Shown here piece by piece: positions 53,327-64,000 of a stretch of 64,000 nucleotides of DNA. The notes under the pieces were generated by a model. The model made no database searches. It was not told the DNA's origin and worked only from the letters and a program-made list of their open reading frames with translations. How positions within the stretch are numbered: the stretch's first letter is position 1; every line of letters begins with the position of its first letter. The position numbers and the translations under genes are program-made. The DNA is taken from positions 1,976,081-2,040,080 of the forward strand of contig JAPTYO010000020.1 of NCBI GenBank assembly GCA_036873135.1, written 5' to 3'. The stretch is from Clarkia xantiana subsp. parviflora (lineage: Eukaryota; Streptophyta; Magnoliopsida; Myrtales; Onagraceae).

Positions 53327-53637
53327 GACAGTTGTTTAATATGGTAAAATATAAACAAATTAGATCTGGAAATTCTGAAATTTATTCGAAGTTATAAAAA
53401 AAATGGTGTCATTATTTAACTTACTTAATATTAAAATGATCGATTACGGCTCATGTGATTATCTGACTTAGCTTAGCAGAATATATATACAATCAAAGAA
53501 AAAGCAAAACAACTGAATAAAAATATATTAAATAATTGACACAGACATGAACAGTAACGTGGGAGTTCTACTAGTAGGCACCGTGTCACTTCTCTCCACT
53601 CGTTAATGTCAAAATATTAATTAATATTTGTAATCTT
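53327..53637 (+). repeat. tandem duplication copy A, interrupted by copia
   Basis: Matches 61034-61344 with scattered differences (gacagttgtttaatatgg at both starts, ttaatatttgtaatctt at both ends). The remaining 47 bp of copy A (60987-61033) lie on the far side of the copia insertion. The ancestral period is therefore about 358 bp. Confidence 0.9.
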
Positions 53638-54758
53638 TGTTGGACGTGGGCTTATTTAAGCCACATGGGCTTTGGGGCTTTGGAATTTTTTGGCCCAAGT
53701 CACTTGTGAATGGCAATTGTACTTGCCTAGTGTATGTGTGAGTGTATTCTAATACCACACCGGCCAAGTTGAGAGTTTTTGCCTAGTATATATGAAGCCA
53801 AACCTTTTATAGGTGTAACTAATTACTAGATGAAAGGCTCTCTCCACGCGCGCAGGGGGGGTGCAAATCATCGGATCCGGAGCACACCCCGGTAGGCTTG
53901 ACTTGTGTGCGCGCCCGCGACGTGCGTACACGAATGTCGGTCCAGAATTGCTTGCCTCGCGCGGGTCGGGTTTTGCTGAACCGGTCTCTGGTCCGTCCGG
54001 GTTTTTGAACCGAACCAGCAGACTGTTTGCATTCCGAGCAGATGGGTAATTGAAGTGAAGTTGAACTGGAAAGTCACCATTACTAATACAGTATTATTGC
54101 TGTAATAACTGTGGTTAATTACAGATCAATTACTCAATCCATTTATGAAGCCTTCATTAAAATTCACTATAAATTGGAGCCACATTCCCTCATTTCCAAT
54201 ACACCATTTCCGAAGTTCTCCCTTCTCTCACAAATTTTTCTTCTCTGCGTGGTTGTTTGTCCAGGTGGTGGCTACCGTGCTATCTTGTGTTTTTGTTTAA
54301 TTATTATCGTTTCATCTGCCGTTGTCGTCGGCTTGTTTGTTTCCGCCGTCGTGATCGGCTTCCTGAAAGTATCCTGTTGTGTTCGGGTATAAGGTTCGGT
54401 TCGGTCAAACGTGTTCGTTGCATAACACGTATTGACGACACTGTTGAATCCTGGGAGGTGATCGCCCCGTGTTTGAACTCCTTTGCATAACCCGAGGGTG
54501 GAGTGGGGCGAAATTGCCTTAAGGAGACCGTGATTAGCACGGGCCTCAGTACTTAAAAATCACGTATTCGTTTTCGTCATTTTTACGTGTAATTTCGGTA
54601 ATTTCGGAGTAATTATATCTTGCATGATAATTTCGTGATAATTATATGTAAGTACTTGAAATTTGACTAATTATATTTTAGTCCTCGAAAATTCAGAAAT
54701 TGCGGATTGATCCCTCAACTTTTCAGTTTTGCAGATTTGACCCTGATATTTGCTAACA
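53638..54758 (+). repeat. 5' LTR of the young copia element
   Basis: Starts TGTTGGACGTGGG and ends TTTGCTAACA. A TATA box TATAAATT lies at 54168-54175 (60391 in the other LTR). Open frames of 60-93 codons on both strands repeat in both LTRs and are not supported as genes. Confidence 0.95.
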
Positions 54759-54776
54759 GTCTTAAGGCAATTTTTT
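54759..54776 (+). other. atypical primer-site region complementary to the LTR
   Basis: The bases after the 5' LTR read GTCTTAAGGCAATTTTTT, not a tRNA-Met site. CTTAAGGCAATTT (54761-54773) is a perfect 13-base reverse complement of 54511-54523 in the LTR, inside the part expected in the transcript. It may be a degenerate primer site, a self-pairing structure, or chance. Confidence 0.4.
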
Positions 54777-54875
54777 GTTAGATTATCAGGGTAGTTGTTG
54801 GATTTATTTCTGGATTTGGTTTTCTACGGAAAAATTTCTAACGTTGTTATTATTATTTTTTTGTTGTTTGTCCAG

Positions 54876-57188
54876 ATGGATCCTAACAACAACAACGTTA
54901 ATGTTCCCTTCTCTACCGAAATGGTTCCCGGGACGAATGTGCCAACTCCGGGAACAGGAGGTGAACTCCCGCAACCAATCTTTCCGGAGTTGTCACTCCC
55001 ACAGCCGACTGTTGTGACCACAGCTGCTGCTCCTGTATCCACCGGCATGAATTTTCTTCCCGGTGGTGGATTTAACTTTGCTGCTGCGGGTGCAAGCACA
55101 TCTGGATTTGTTCCGAATCTTGGATTCGGAAACTTTACTGGAGCCCCCGTGACTGGAGGGGTTGCCATGCCCCGAATGATGCCCGTGGAGAAACCAGATA
55201 AGTTTGACGGGACGGGGTTCAAGCTTTGGAGTGAAAAGATGGACGTCTATATCACTTGCCAAGGCTTGAAGAGATTCCTAACGGAAGAGCCCCCGGCAAT
55301 TGTTCCAGATGATGCCACATCCCTCTTGGCCTTAGAGGCTTGGAAGCACTCGGACTTCATATGCAGGCACGCCATCATGAGCTGTCTGACCGACCAACTG
55401 TATCAAGTGTACAGCAAGATGATGTCTTCAAAAGAGTTGTGGACGTCTCTCAACCAAAAATATGAGACGGAAGATGCCGGACGAAAGAAATTCTTGGTTA
55501 GTCGGTTATTTTCTTTTAAAATGGCTGATAACAAGCCTGTGGTGCCGCAGGTGAATGCGCTCCTAAATTTGTTCCAGGAGCTCCATGATGCGCAAATGGC
55601 ATTAACCGAGACGTTCAAGGCGGCAGTGATCATGGAGAAACTTCCCCCGAGCTGGGTTGACTTCAAGGGCTACCTGAAGCATAAGACGAAGGATATGTCG
55701 GTATCTAAGGTGGTCAGCAAGATAGCTACCCAGGAGAATCTGGAGAAGGCGAATCCGGCCCACGGAAATCCGGTCGGTCCTATGAGGACGACCAACTCGG
55801 CCAAGGCAAATGTGGTAGAGCATAACCAGGGTCCGAGTAGGCAGGGCTCTCGTGGGAAGGGGAAGAAGCCACAGGACAAGGGTGTCCACCTAGGTCCGAA
55901 AGGCGGTATTTCTAAGAAGTCCAAAGGCGGACAATCTTCCAAGGGAGGCAAGGGACCCCGAGGAGGTCAAGACTCTCAAGCACCACAACGTTTCCAAGGC
56001 AACTGTTTCAATTGTGGCAAGGTAGGCCACAAATCTTTTGAGTGCAGGTTCCCGAAGAAACAGGAGGCCCAAATGGCGACGGTCACTGATGACATGGAAG
56101 ACCTCAGCTTGATCGCGGTCGTGTCAGAGGTGAACTTGGCTGACTCCAACATGAAGGAATGGTGGGTCGACACCGGCGCCATCAAACATGTTTGTTCAAA
56201 CAAAGCGATGTTTACAAGTCTTGAGGAGGAGGATTCCGGAGAATCCCTGTTCATGGGGAACTCTACCTCGTCTGCAATTAAAGGCAGAGGAACGGTCGTG
56301 CTGAAGATGACCTCTGGCAAGGAGCTCACCCTGACCAAAGTGCTGTATGTTCCGGACATCCGGAAGAATTTAGTGTCAGGGGCTCTGTTGAACAAACATG
56401 GCTTCCGTCTTGTTTTTGAGTCAGACAAGTTTGTGCTGTCTAAGAATGGTGTTTATGTAGGCAAGGGGTATGAAAATGGAGGGATGTTCAAAATGTCTGT
56501 AATGGCCGTTGTGCCAAAGAAAACCATGAATAAAAATGCTTCCTCTTCTGCTTACTTGACTGAGTATTCTAATTTATGGCACGGTAGATTAGGACATGTT
56601 AATTTTGAGTCTATGCGGAAGTTAATTAACATGGAGTTGATTCCTAAATTCAAAATAGATCAAGAACAAAAATGTGAAGTTTGTGTTGAAGCGAAACTTA
56701 CTCGGACTTCGTTTAACTCAGTTGAAAGATGTACCGAACCTCTTGATCTAATACATAGCGATGTTTGTGACTTGAAATATGTCCAAACACGAGGTGGAAA
56801 TAAGTACTTCATTACTTTCGTAGATGACAGTACGAAGTATTGCTATGTATACTTGATGAAAGGAAAAGATGAAGCTATTCAAAAATTCATGATTTACAAA
56901 CAAGAAGTTGAGAATCAACTTAATAAGAAAATCAAAGTGTTGCGAAGCGACAGAGGAGGAGAGTATGAAGCTCCGTTTGCAGACTTTTGTGCTGAACATG
57001 GAATTGTTCATGAAGTCACTGCTCCGTTCTCACCCCAATCAAATGGAGTTGCGGAAAGGAAAAATCGAACATTGAAGGAAATGATGAATTCCTTGTTGAT
57101 AAGTTCGGGGTTGCCCCAGAACATCTGGGGGGAAGCTATTTTGACTAGCAATTACCTTTTGAATAAGGTACCCCAAAAGAAGGAATAG
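54876..57188 (+). CDS. copia Gag-protease-integrase, ending at an internal TAG
   Basis: Gag starts at ATG 54876 (MDPNNNNVNVPF); the frame is open upstream without an ATG. The N-terminus is Pro/Gly-rich, then comes the UBN2-type Gag core (KFDGTGFKLWSEKM, LPPSWVDFKGYLKHK), a basic Gly/Lys linker, and a CCHC knuckle (C377, C380, H385, C390). Protease follows with DTGA at 432-435, then the integrase HHCC finger (LWHGRLGH near 567, KCEVC), and the core with HSDVC, RSDRGGEY and GVAERKNRTL, which carry the three catalytic acids. The frame ends at TAG 57186-57188, and the same frame continues at once with KTPFELW, so a single nonsense codon separates it from the downstream part. Confidence 0.92.
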   Translation: MDPNNNNVNVPFSTEMVPGTNVPTPGTGGELPQPIFPELSLPQPTVVTTAAAPVSTGMNFLPGGGFNFAAAGASTSGFVPNLGFGNFTGAPVTGGVAMPRMMPVEKPDKFDGTGFKLWSEKMDVYITCQGLKRFLTEEPPAIVPDDATSLLALEAWKHSDFICRHAIMSCLTDQLYQVYSKMMSSKELWTSLNQKYETEDAGRKKFLVSRLFSFKMADNKPVVPQVNALLNLFQELHDAQMALTETFKAAVIMEKLPPSWVDFKGYLKHKTKDMSVSKVVSKIATQENLEKANPAHGNPVGPMRTTNSAKANVVEHNQGPSRQGSRGKGKKPQDKGVHLGPKGGISKKSKGGQSSKGGKGPRGGQDSQAPQRFQGNCFNCGKVGHKSFECRFPKKQEAQMATVTDDMEDLSLIAVVSEVNLADSNMKEWWVDTGAIKHVCSNKAMFTSLEEEDSGESLFMGNSTSSAIKGRGTVVLKMTSGKELTLTKVLYVPDIRKNLVSGALLNKHGFRLVFESDKFVLSKNGVYVGKGYENGGMFKMSVMAVVPKKTMNKNASSSAYLTEYSNLWHGRLGHVNFESMRKLINMELIPKFKIDQEQKCEVCVEAKLTRTSFNSVERCTEPLDLIHSDVCDLKYVQTRGGNKYFITFVDDSTKYCYVYLMKGKDEAIQKFMIYKQEVENQLNKKIKVLRSDRGGEYEAPFADFCAEHGIVHEVTAPFSPQSNGVAERKNRTLKEMMNSLLISSGLPQNIWGEAILTSNYLLNKVPQKKE

Positions 57189-59249
57189 AAAACTCCGTTT
57201 GAATTATGGAAAGGGAGGAAACCTTCTTACAACCACCTTCGAATGTGGGGGTGTCTTGCTAAGGTAATGATACCTCCCCCGAAGAAGGTGCGAATAGGGC
57301 CAAAAACTGTTGATTGCATTTTCATTGGGTATGCTCAGAACAGTAATGCATATCGGTTTCTTGTGTATGAATCGAAGGTGTCAGATATACACAAAAACAC
57401 GATAATGGAGTCAAGAAATGCATATTTCTTTGAAAATAAATTTCCGGCTAAGTCTAGAGGCGAAGCTAACTCTAGAGGAGAAGCTAGCTCTCCGAGACAA
57501 GCATATGAGACTACGGAGGAAAATAGTCAAGACCGAGAACATGAGGGGCATGTTGAGGTCGAGACCGGGGTTGAAACCGAAGTTGAAACCGAGGTCGAGC
57601 CCAGAAGAAGCAAAAGGGCAAGGATTGAAAAATCCTACGGTCCAGATTTTCTGACCTATATGCTTGAAGCTGAACCTCAGACTTACCAAGAAGCAGTAAA
57701 CTCTTCTGAGGGTCCTCTATGGAAAGAGGCGATCAATAGTGAAATCGAATCGATCCTGCAGAATCACACTTGGGAGCTAGTGGATCTTCCGCCCGGAAGC
57801 AAACCGCTAGGCTACAAGTGGATCTTTAAACGTAAAATGAAAGCAGATGGTTCGATCGACAAGTATAAAGCCCGACTTGTCATTAAAGGGTACAGACAGA
57901 AGGAAGGACTGGATTATTTTGATACTTATTCTCCAGTAACCAGAATCACTTCCATCAGGATGGTACTTGCTATTGCGGCGTTGCGAAATTTAGAAGTACA
58001 TCAAATGGATGTGAAAACAGCTTTCTTAAATGGAGATTTAGAGGAAGAAATCTACATGGAACAACCTGAGGGTTTCTCTGCACGAGGGCAGGAAAAGAAA
58101 GTCTGTAAGCTTGTCAAATCCCTGTATGGTCTAAAACAGGCGCCTAAGCAATGGCACCATAAATTTGACAGCGTTATGATGGAGAAAGGTTTCAAAATAA
58201 ATGAGTGTGACAAATGTATTTACGTGAAAGATACAGATAATGGGTATGTTATTCTGTGTCTTTACGTAGATGACATGCTTATCGTTGGAAGTAACGATGA
58301 GATGGTCCGGTCCACTAAGCATATGTTGAGTTCGAGGTTCGACATGAAAGATATGGGCCTTGCCGATGTAATTCTTGGAATCAAAATCCATAGAACATCG
58401 GAAGGTCTCGTTCTAAGTCAAAGTCATTACGTTGATAAGATTTTGGATAAATTTATCAAGGATGATAAGAACGAGGTCACTACCCCAATTGATACGAGTA
58501 AGTACTTCTCAAAGAACAAGGGAGATTCAGTTTCCCAAATTGAGTATGCTCGAATTATAGGAAGTGTCATGTATTTGATGTCATGCACTCGGCCAGATAT
58601 CGCACACGCTGTTAGTGTTTTGAGTCGATATACGAGTAACCCCAGTGTTGATCACTGGCATGGGGTAATCAGGTTACTGAGGTATCTGAGATATACTCGG
58701 AGTCACGGTTTACACTATACTAGAAGTCCTTCCGTGGTCGAAGGCTATAGTGATGCAAACTGGGTGTCCGAATCCAGAGATACGGACTCTTTGAGTATGA
58801 GTGGTTATGTATTCACCTTAGGAGGTGCAGCAGTGTCGTGGAAATCCTCAAAGCAAACAGTCATAGCCAGATCCACGATGGAGTCTGAGTTTATCGCACT
58901 GGATAAAAGTGCCGAAGAGGCAGAATGGCTACGCCATTTCCTCGAGGATGTTCCGAGATGGCCAAAACCTGTGCCCGCAATCTGCATACATTGCGATTGT
59001 CAAGCCGCGATCGGCAGAGCGCACAATTTCATTTATAATGGAAAGTCAAGACATATTCGTCGAAGACACAGTTCCATTAGACAATTACTCTCTACCGGAA
59101 TTATCACCATCAGCTTTACGAGATCGGTCGATAATATTGCGGATCCGCTAACCAAGGGTTTAAACAGAGAGTTATTTGGCCAAGCATTGAAAGGAATGGG
59201 GCTAAAGCCCGTCAAGGAAACGCTCTTGAGAAGGAAAACCCAACCATGA
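57189..59249 (+). CDS. copia integrase tail, reverse transcriptase and RNase H
   Basis: Continues the upstream frame after TAG 57186; the first ATG is at 57243. It has the integrase C-terminal region, an acidic linker (57460-57600), and reverse transcriptase from [15 protein letters not shown], with [13 protein letters not shown] and the catalytic YVDDM near 58263. RNase H follows with GYSDANW and [12 protein letters not shown], ending at TGA 59247-59249. All family motifs are present and uninterrupted. Confidence 0.92.
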   Translation, partial: KTPFELWKGRKPSYNHLRMWGCLAKVMIPPPKKVRIGPKTVDCIFIGYAQNSNAYRFLVYESKVSDIHKNTIMESRNAYFFENKFPAKSRGEANSRGEASSPRQAYETTEENSQDREHEGHVEVETGVETEVETEVEPRRSKRARIEKSYGPDFLTYMLEAEPQTYQEAVNSSEGPLWKEAINSEIESILQNHTWELVDLPPGSKPLGYKWIFKRKMKADGSIDKYKARLVIKGYRQKEGLDYFDTYSPVTRITSIRMVLAIAALRNLEVHQMDVKTAFLNGDLEEEIYMEQPEGFSARGQEKKVCKLVKSLYGLKQAPKQWHHKFDSVMMEKGFKINECDKCIYVKDTDNGYVILCLYVDDMLIVGSNDEMVRSTKHMLSSRFDMKDMGLADVILGIKIHRTSEGLVLSQSHYVDKILDKFIKDDKNEVTTPIDTSKYFSKNKGDSVSQIEYARIIGSVMYLMSCTRPDIAHAVSVLSRYTSNPSVDHWHGVIRLLRYLRYTRSHGLHYTRSPSVVEGYSDANWVSESRDTDSLSMSGYVFTLGGAAVSWKSSKQTVIARSTMESEFIALDKSAEEAEWLRHFLEDVPRWPKPVPAICIHCDCQAAIGRAHNFIYNGKSRHIRRRHSSIRQLLSTGIITISFTRSVDNIADPLTKGLNRELFGQALKGMGLKPVKETLLRRKTQP

Positions 59250-59850
59250 TGACTGGAGATCCCAAGAACTTGGTTCAATGGGACAACCTAATCACAAGGG
59301 TGAGTGTTGTCACTGTGGGGGTCAAACCCCGAGCCCATTCCTATGATGCAAACAGTGATGGAGAAGAGGTTAAGCTTTTGCTGGTGTTGATCTATCATCG
59401 GTTAATCCGAACATAGTAATTGGAAATTACTTAAACAAGGTCATTTTCACACAAAGCTTTTAATGATTCGTAAGGAGAACTCAGAGTCGTGAAGATGCTC
59501 TTGAGACATAGAATCACCTATGCGAGTGAGAAGTGGGGCCGCTTCGAAAGGAATTATTGAGGGCGTAATTCTTAGAAACGCTTGCAGAACCAGGCTAGTG
59601 ATCCAGGGCCTAGGGATCACAGGGCGTGAACCGAACTATACTAGGAAGGTACCTGTGTGGGTTATGTCGTCATTTACACCAACGACAGTCGGTTCAAGGA
59701 CATCGCGTCTACCGACCAGTCAGTAGAGAAGGCATGATCTCACAAGGGGTAGGTTCAAAGGGGCTACCCCTACCTATCCTTTGCAGGTATTGACCGTCGA
59801 ACACAACTTTCGAGTCTAGAGCTACCGTTAGGATTCCAATTTCCATTCAT
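59250..59850 (+). other. copia 3' untranslated region
   Basis: About 600 bp between the RNase H stop and the polypurine tract. No convincing frame; the 68-codon frame at 59520-59726 has no known motif. Confidence 0.6.
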
Positions 59851-59859
59851 GTGGGGGAT
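59851..59859 (+). other. polypurine tract of the young copia element
   Basis: gtgggggat directly precedes the 3' LTR start TGTTGG. Confidence 0.8.
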
Positions 59860-60981
59860 TGTTGGACGTGGGCTTATTTAAGCCACATGGGCTTTGGGGC
59901 TTTGGAATTTTTTGGCCCAAGTCACTTGTGAATGACAATTGTACTTGCCTAGTGTATGTGTGAGTGTATTCTAATACCACACCGGCCAAGTTGAGAGTTT
60001 TTGCCTAGTATATATGAAGCCAAACCTTTTATAGGTGTAACTAATTACTAGATGAAAGGCTCTCTCCACGCGCGCAGGGGGGGGTGCAAATCATCGGATC
60101 CGGAGCACACCCCGGTAGGCTTGACTTGTGTGCGCGCCCGCGACGTGCGTACACGAATGTCGGTCCAGAATTGCTTGCCTCGCGCGGGTCGGGTTTTGCT
60201 GAACCGGTCTCTGGTCCGTCCGGGTTTTTGAACCGAACCAGCAGACTGTTTGCATTCCGAGCAGATGGGTAATTGAAGTGAAGTTGAACTGGAAAGTCAC
60301 CATTACTAATACAGTATTATTGCTGTAATAACTGTGGTTAATTACAGATCAATTACTCAATCCATTTATGAAGCCTTCAGCAAAATTCACTATAAATTGG
60401 AGCCACATTCCCTCATTTCCAATACACCATTTCCGAAGTTCTCCCTTCTCTCACAAATTTTTCTTCTCTGCGTGGTTGTTTGTCCAGGTGGTGGCTACCG
60501 TGCTATCTTGTGTTTTTGTTTAATTATTATCGTTTCATCTGCCGTTGTCGTCGGCTTGTTTGTTTCCGCCGTCGTGATCGGCTTCCTGAAAGTATCCTGT
60601 TGTGTTCGGGTATAAGGTTCGGTTCGGTCAAACGTGTTCGTTGCATAACACGTATTGACGACACTGTTGAATCCTGGGAGGTGATCGCCCCGTGTTTGAA
60701 CTCCTTTGCATAACCCGAGGGTGGAGTGGGGCGAAATTGCCTTAAGGAGACCGTGATTAGCACGGGCCTCAGTACTTAAAAATCACGTATTCGTTTTCGT
60801 CATTTTTACGTGTAATTTCGGTAATTTCGGAGTAATTATATCTTGCATGATAATTTCGTGATAATTATATGTAAGTACTTGAAATTTGACTAATTATATT
60901 TTAGTCCTCGAAAATTCAGAAATTGCGGATTGATCCCTCAACTTTTCAGTTTTGCAGATTTGACCCTGATATTTGCTAACA
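59860..60981 (+). repeat. 3' LTR of the young copia element
   Basis: Differs from the 5' LTR by one extra G in the G-run near 60076, gaatgac for gaatggc, and cttcagc for cttcatt, as read by eye. Confidence 0.95.
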
Positions 60982-61033
60982 ATCTTAATCATGAGTAGTG
61001 TCGTAGTGTCGTCTAGTGGCAAAAATTGAAATT

Positions 61034-61344
61034 GACAGTTGTTTAATATGGTAAAATATAAAAAATTAGACCTGGAAATTCTGAAATTGATTCGAAGATA
61101 TTAAAAAAAAAATCGTGTCATTATTTAACTTACTTAATATTAAAATGATCGATTATGGCTCATGTGATTATCTGACTTAGCTTAGCAGAATATATATACA
61201 ATCAAAGAAAAGCAAAACAAGTGAATAAAATATATTAAAGAATTGACACTGACATGAACAGTAACGTGTGAGTTCTACTAGTAGGCACTGTCACTTCTCT
61301 CTCCACTCGTTAATATCAAAATATTAATTAATATTTGTAATCTT
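61034..61344 (+). repeat. tandem duplication copy B (empty copia target site)
   Basis: Intact partner of 53327-53637, followed by the same aat-tatg/catg-agtagtgtcgtagtg block that follows copy A after the copia element. The uninterrupted gtaatcttaat at 61337-61347 shows the pre-insertion state. Confidence 0.9.
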
Positions 61345-61394
61345 AATTATGCGTAGTGTCGTAGTGTTGTCTAGTGGCAAAAATTGAAATTATG

Positions 61395-61672
61395 AACTCA
61401 CGTTTTGGAACAAGACACTCTTATTGGAAATACAAGAGATCTACAATAACTAACACTAATAACTAATGACAAATTTATAACATGTGAGTAGGAATATGAA
61501 CTAACCACTAACCAGTGCTCTGATAACCAGTGCAGATATAATCTTGAGAGTTAGATACTCAAAACATCATGTAGGAAATTACAAACAAAAAAATTACCCA
61601 TTTCTCTGTCCTTTACTTCTAGTAATATAAATCTACATATCTAATTATCTATGAATATAATGCATGCCCTAG

Positions 61673-61735
<63 letters not shown>

Positions 61736-63234
61736 CTTCAATAGTTAAATTATATTGTCTCTAACGTGTGGCCTTGTTTAGCTTTTTAGGTTGTTCCGTT
61801 GCTAGAACGCCGATCGAAGTGGGTGATAATTAAAGGATTACTTCAAAGGGATTTTCATCACTTTTGATGCCCTAGCTCTTTTAAAATATATATACTTAGG
61901 ATACTATCAATTATGAGAAATAATAAACGAACCAATGTGTCTAAATAGTTAATTATTGTAAATTGTCAAAAATTACAAGTCATATTACTTAAACAAAGTT
62001 AAATCGTCACTTAGACACGGTTAGACCGTTACGTCGGATATATATCTCATTATTTCCTGTCAATAATATATGAAAAATTGTATAATGAACTTATTCACTC
62101 TTATTTATGTATTATATATCGTAATAATATTACTAAACATATGGGTATTAATGTTATTTAATTAATTTTCTACTATATTTCTTTATAGATAAGGAGAGTA
62201 AGAGCATAGCACCAAAAAATTTGTGGTATTCAAAGACAGTTGAATTAAGTTCTTATTCTTGAAGGGTTCATTTTCCTTAACAACTTTGAAGCTTTCATAT
62301 ATATATATATATAAAAGATGATAGTGGAAATGGACTTAACAAGCCAGTCACTTGATATATTAGGTTGCTAGTTAAGTTATGTTGACAAAGTTAATATATA
62401 TATTAATTGTTCACTAAGTTTTTAATCGTAAAAAGTTTTAAATATAAGCAAAATAATTTGAACATTAGATAACAAAATGAATGAGCCAGTATTAAAAGAC
62501 TCATTTTGATTGGAAAGAATTATATATATATATATATATATATATATGATCAATATGCCATCATTATCTACACTGAAATAAATAAATATATATATTCCCA
62601 AACACAATTTTATAAAACTGCGCCCATTAATTAAATTAAACAAATATGAGTATTAATTAGCTATATATATATATATAATCAATGTGAAGAGAATCAAACT
62701 TACCTAAAAAATGTATAAGGCAATTACCAATGAAGGAAAACGCCAGGACTAGTTTTACCACATTTACCATCATCATCTTCAAGGTAAACTTAATTACAAC
62801 AGCTAAGGGTGGCGTAAAAAACTAGATGAACAGCTAAGGGTACGTATGTTTTTGTTTTTCACAGACTCATTTTAAAAGTTTAGTATATTTAAAATGACTG
62901 GGTTTTCGAGGAAGAGGTGGTGGGTTGGTTTTGGGAGTGGAGTTATTTTTTTTTTATTTTTTATTTTTTACTTTTTTATTGTACAATAGATAATATGTGT
63001 GTATAAAATAGTACGTGGGCTTTTTTAGGTTTTCACTGCACTGCAGTATAATACGAAATTTGTATTTATTTCATGTTGTCTTTAGATTTAAAAATTGTGT
63101 TTTTTAAGATTTTTGCATTGGATGTGAATTTTTCTAATATATATAATCATTATACTTTGAAATTTAAATGATATCATAGTGTAAATGACTTAAGTGCTTC
63201 CACAACAACCATGGAACATACAAGATAATATACA

Positions 63235-63296
<62 letters not shown>

Positions 63297-63332
63297 ATAA
63301 ACATCAACTCACACTCACACTCACTTCAACGA
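61395..63332. other. AT-rich intergenic DNA with TA microsatellites
   Basis: Long (TA)n tracts at 61677-61734, 62521-62547 and 63238-63284, plus shorter ones. No gene is supported. Confidence 0.7.
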
Positions 63333-64000
63333 CACTACTTAAAAACCCTGAATTGGCGACGTAAATATACATTTTCCGAATTTACTTGTCATCGTTTTAA
63401 ATGTTTTATAGCGACCAAATTATTTTTCGTCGCCAAATATTTATTACGCCGACGAAAATATAAAGTTTTGTCGTTAAATACAGTTTTTTTAGCGACCATT
63501 TAGTAATTTTGTCGACAAAACTATTAACGACGTAAATGTTTGGTTGTGAAAAGTTAAAAAATGGCGAAATATTTACGCCGACCATAATTAAATTCCGTCG
63601 TTAAAATATGTTTAGCGACCAAAAACTTAGGTCGTTAATACATTAATTTTTACGACGAAAGTAAAATTCCGTCGACAAATGTTACTTTACTTAACGAAAT
63701 AACAATTCATCGTTGAAAGTAATTTTATTGACAATAAAAATATTCAACGACCAAATAAAATTGGTCGGAAAAAAATATTTTTCCAACAAATTTATATTTC
63801 GTCGTAAAATGTAAATTTTTCGGATAATTTGTTTTTCGTCACAAAATTTATTATTCAGCGACCAAGAAATTTATAGTCAGAGTGGAGAATCGATCTGCAG
63901 TCTCCAGCATAGTATGCTATGCTTAATACCACCCGACCATAAACAATTTCTACACCATTTCACATAACATATTTATATATTATATTAGTTTGTAGTAAAA
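63333..64000. mobile_element. CACTA (En/Spm-like) transposon terminus
   Basis: CACTACTTAAAAACCC at 63333 fits the CACTA terminal repeat. It is followed by dense subterminal repeats of the gcgacca, cgacgaaa and gtcgttaaa types in both orientations to about 63860. These are typical binding-site arrays for a CACTA transposase. The three bases before the end are cga. The other end is not in the window, and the sequence after 63870 looks different, so this may be a truncated end. Confidence 0.6.

Larger units (their letters stand above)
53638..60981 (+). mobile_element. Ty1/copia LTR retrotransposon, full length, very young
   Basis: A 7.3-kb element with LTRs of 1,121 bp (53638-54758) and 1,122 bp (59860-60981) that differ at only about three or four positions plus one G in a homopolymer. 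A perfect 5-bp target-site duplication atctt (53633-53637 and 60982-60986) is present, and the empty site survives in the tandem copy at 61340. The gag-protease-integrase-RT-RNase H frame is open except for one TAG (57186-57188). The usual TGGTATCAGAGC primer site is not present after the 5' LTR. Confidence 0.95.

Noticed and set aside
53861..54540. Several 60-93 residue frames in the copia LTR, repeated at 60084-60763
   Set aside because: Duplicated with the LTRs, low complexity, no domain.

Overview
This is a nuclear genomic window from a flowering plant, probably a eudicot. The evidence is intron-rich genes with plant-type TATA boxes and splice sites, four host proteins with clear plant orthologues, AT-rich intergenic DNA, and several classes of plant transposon. 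All of this was read by eye; no database or alignment program was used, so boundaries and identities are manual.

Layout. 1-2403: 5' end of a Ty1/copia element on the minus strand (gag, leader, primer site, 5' LTR), cut by the window edge. 2404-6909: AT-rich intergenic DNA. 6910-16086: a full-length Ty3/gypsy Tat-like element on the plus strand. It has 760-bp LTRs, a broken gag, one nonsense codon and a late frameshift in pol, long 3' tandem arrays, and a small intron-containing gene on the opposite strand with its own TATA box. 18444-22027: CSTF64 (minus, 9 exons). 22622-31839: a 9.2-kb LTR element on the minus strand with a perfect target-site duplication but no reverse transcriptase or integrase. 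It holds only two tandem gag-like frames and many tandem arrays, so it is LARD-like. 33833-36304: sphingoid base C-4 hydroxylase (plus). 37697-39043: a hAT-like non-autonomous element with a second one nested inside. 40893-43747: an MRF-type protein with four MA3 domains (plus). 45168-50864: an RGI5-like LRR receptor kinase (minus). 53638-60981: a very young Ty1/copia element with near-identical LTRs, a perfect target-site duplication and one stop codon, inserted in one copy of an older 358-bp tandem duplication. 63333-64000: one end of a CACTA-like DNA transposon.

The four host genes are single-copy-type housekeeping or signalling genes (mRNA 3'-end formation, sphingolipid hydroxylation, translation control, peptide-hormone perception) with no operon-like link. 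They sit between retrotransposon blocks. Their introns show a recurring theme: tandem or foldback repeats that copy splice-site regions (CSTF64 intron 1, SBH intron) or occupy every intron (RGI5).

The strongest candidate for something underdescribed is the spliced antisense mini-gene inside the gypsy element (14354-14886). Next are the LARD with a duplicated gag zinc-knuckle module, and the young copia element, whose usual tRNA primer site appears to be replaced by a sequence complementary to its own LTR.
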